DNA from: Methanobacteriota archaeon
Lineage (GTDB): Archaea > Halobacteriota > Methanosarcinia > Methanosarcinales > Methanosarcinaceae
Direction of reading: 5' to 3'
Assembly: GCA_030837265.1 (NCBI GenBank)
Contig: JAUPKV010000245.1
Location: 1-5,058 of the forward strand
Length of the DNA stretch: 5,058 nt
This document shows, piece by piece, positions 4,991 through 5,058 of the stretch; position 1 is the first letter of the stretch, and the number at the start of each line of letters is the position of its first letter. Under the pieces are notes generated by a model. That model ran no database searches. It was not told the origin of the DNA and saw only the letters and a program-made list of their open reading frames with translations. The position numbers and the translations under genes were made by a program.

Positions 4991-5058
4991 TTAATGAAAG
5001 AAAAAATTCATTGATCAATGGACAGATTTAAAGGTGCAGGTTTGTGAGTGTATTTTGG
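4963..5058. mobile_element. MITE-like element, copy B (cut by the window edge)
   Basis: CTAGTGCACCGATTCCAAAA from 4963 matches the left end of copy A at 18 of 20 positions. Weaker similarity runs on to the window end: AGATTT at about 5024 against AGATTC at 4570, and the final TTTTGG against CTTCGG at 4599-4604. By this alignment about 14 nt, the other inverted end, are missing off-window. Its CTAG coincides with the break in the NACHT Walker B segment. It carries no gene. Confidence 0.5.

Overview
The window looks archaeal and most likely comes from a Methanosarcina-type methanogen. This is inferred from AT-rich sequence, TTTATATA promoter boxes, Shine-Dalgarno runs of the GGAGTGA/GGTGA kind, a secreted protein with an archaeal C-terminal membrane anchor, and a NACHT-family NTPase remnant of the kind common in these genomes. 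No rRNA, tRNA or other marker gene is present, so the assignment rests on style and recognition only.

Layout. Bases 1-262 hold a hairpin and a promoter. A gene at 263-1048 encodes an uncharacterised secreted, membrane-anchored protein. Bases 1049-1752 have no convincing gene but contain two good TATA boxes and inverted repeats. The core of the window is 1753-4404: four tandem paralogous genes for proteins of 91, 92, 101 and 105 residues, followed on the same strand by a radical SAM/SPASM enzyme of 346 residues with a complete set of iron-sulfur cysteines. A 154-bp segment with repeat-bounded ends separates paralogues 1 and 2. A terminator-like hairpin lies between the paralogues and the enzyme. 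Bases 4511-5058 hold two copies of a small inverted-repeat element (MITE-like) that bracket a broken piece of a NACHT/STAND ATPase gene on the minus strand.

How it may work. Several small substrate-like genes next to one SPASM enzyme is the usual layout of ribosomally made, post-translationally modified peptide (RiPP) loci, or of a protein maturation system such as QhpC/QhpD. Each small protein is an internal duplication: a YLxDWQ motif followed by Cys-Asp exactly 13 residues after the Trp occurs twice. All eight Cys are followed by an acidic residue four positions on, as in substrates of thioether-forming SPASM enzymes. Each protein ends with a hexapeptide with Tyr at position -6, and the fourth has three tandem copies of that hexapeptide. 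I do not recognise this family; the modification and product are unknown. No transporter, protease or separate recognition protein is visible in the window.
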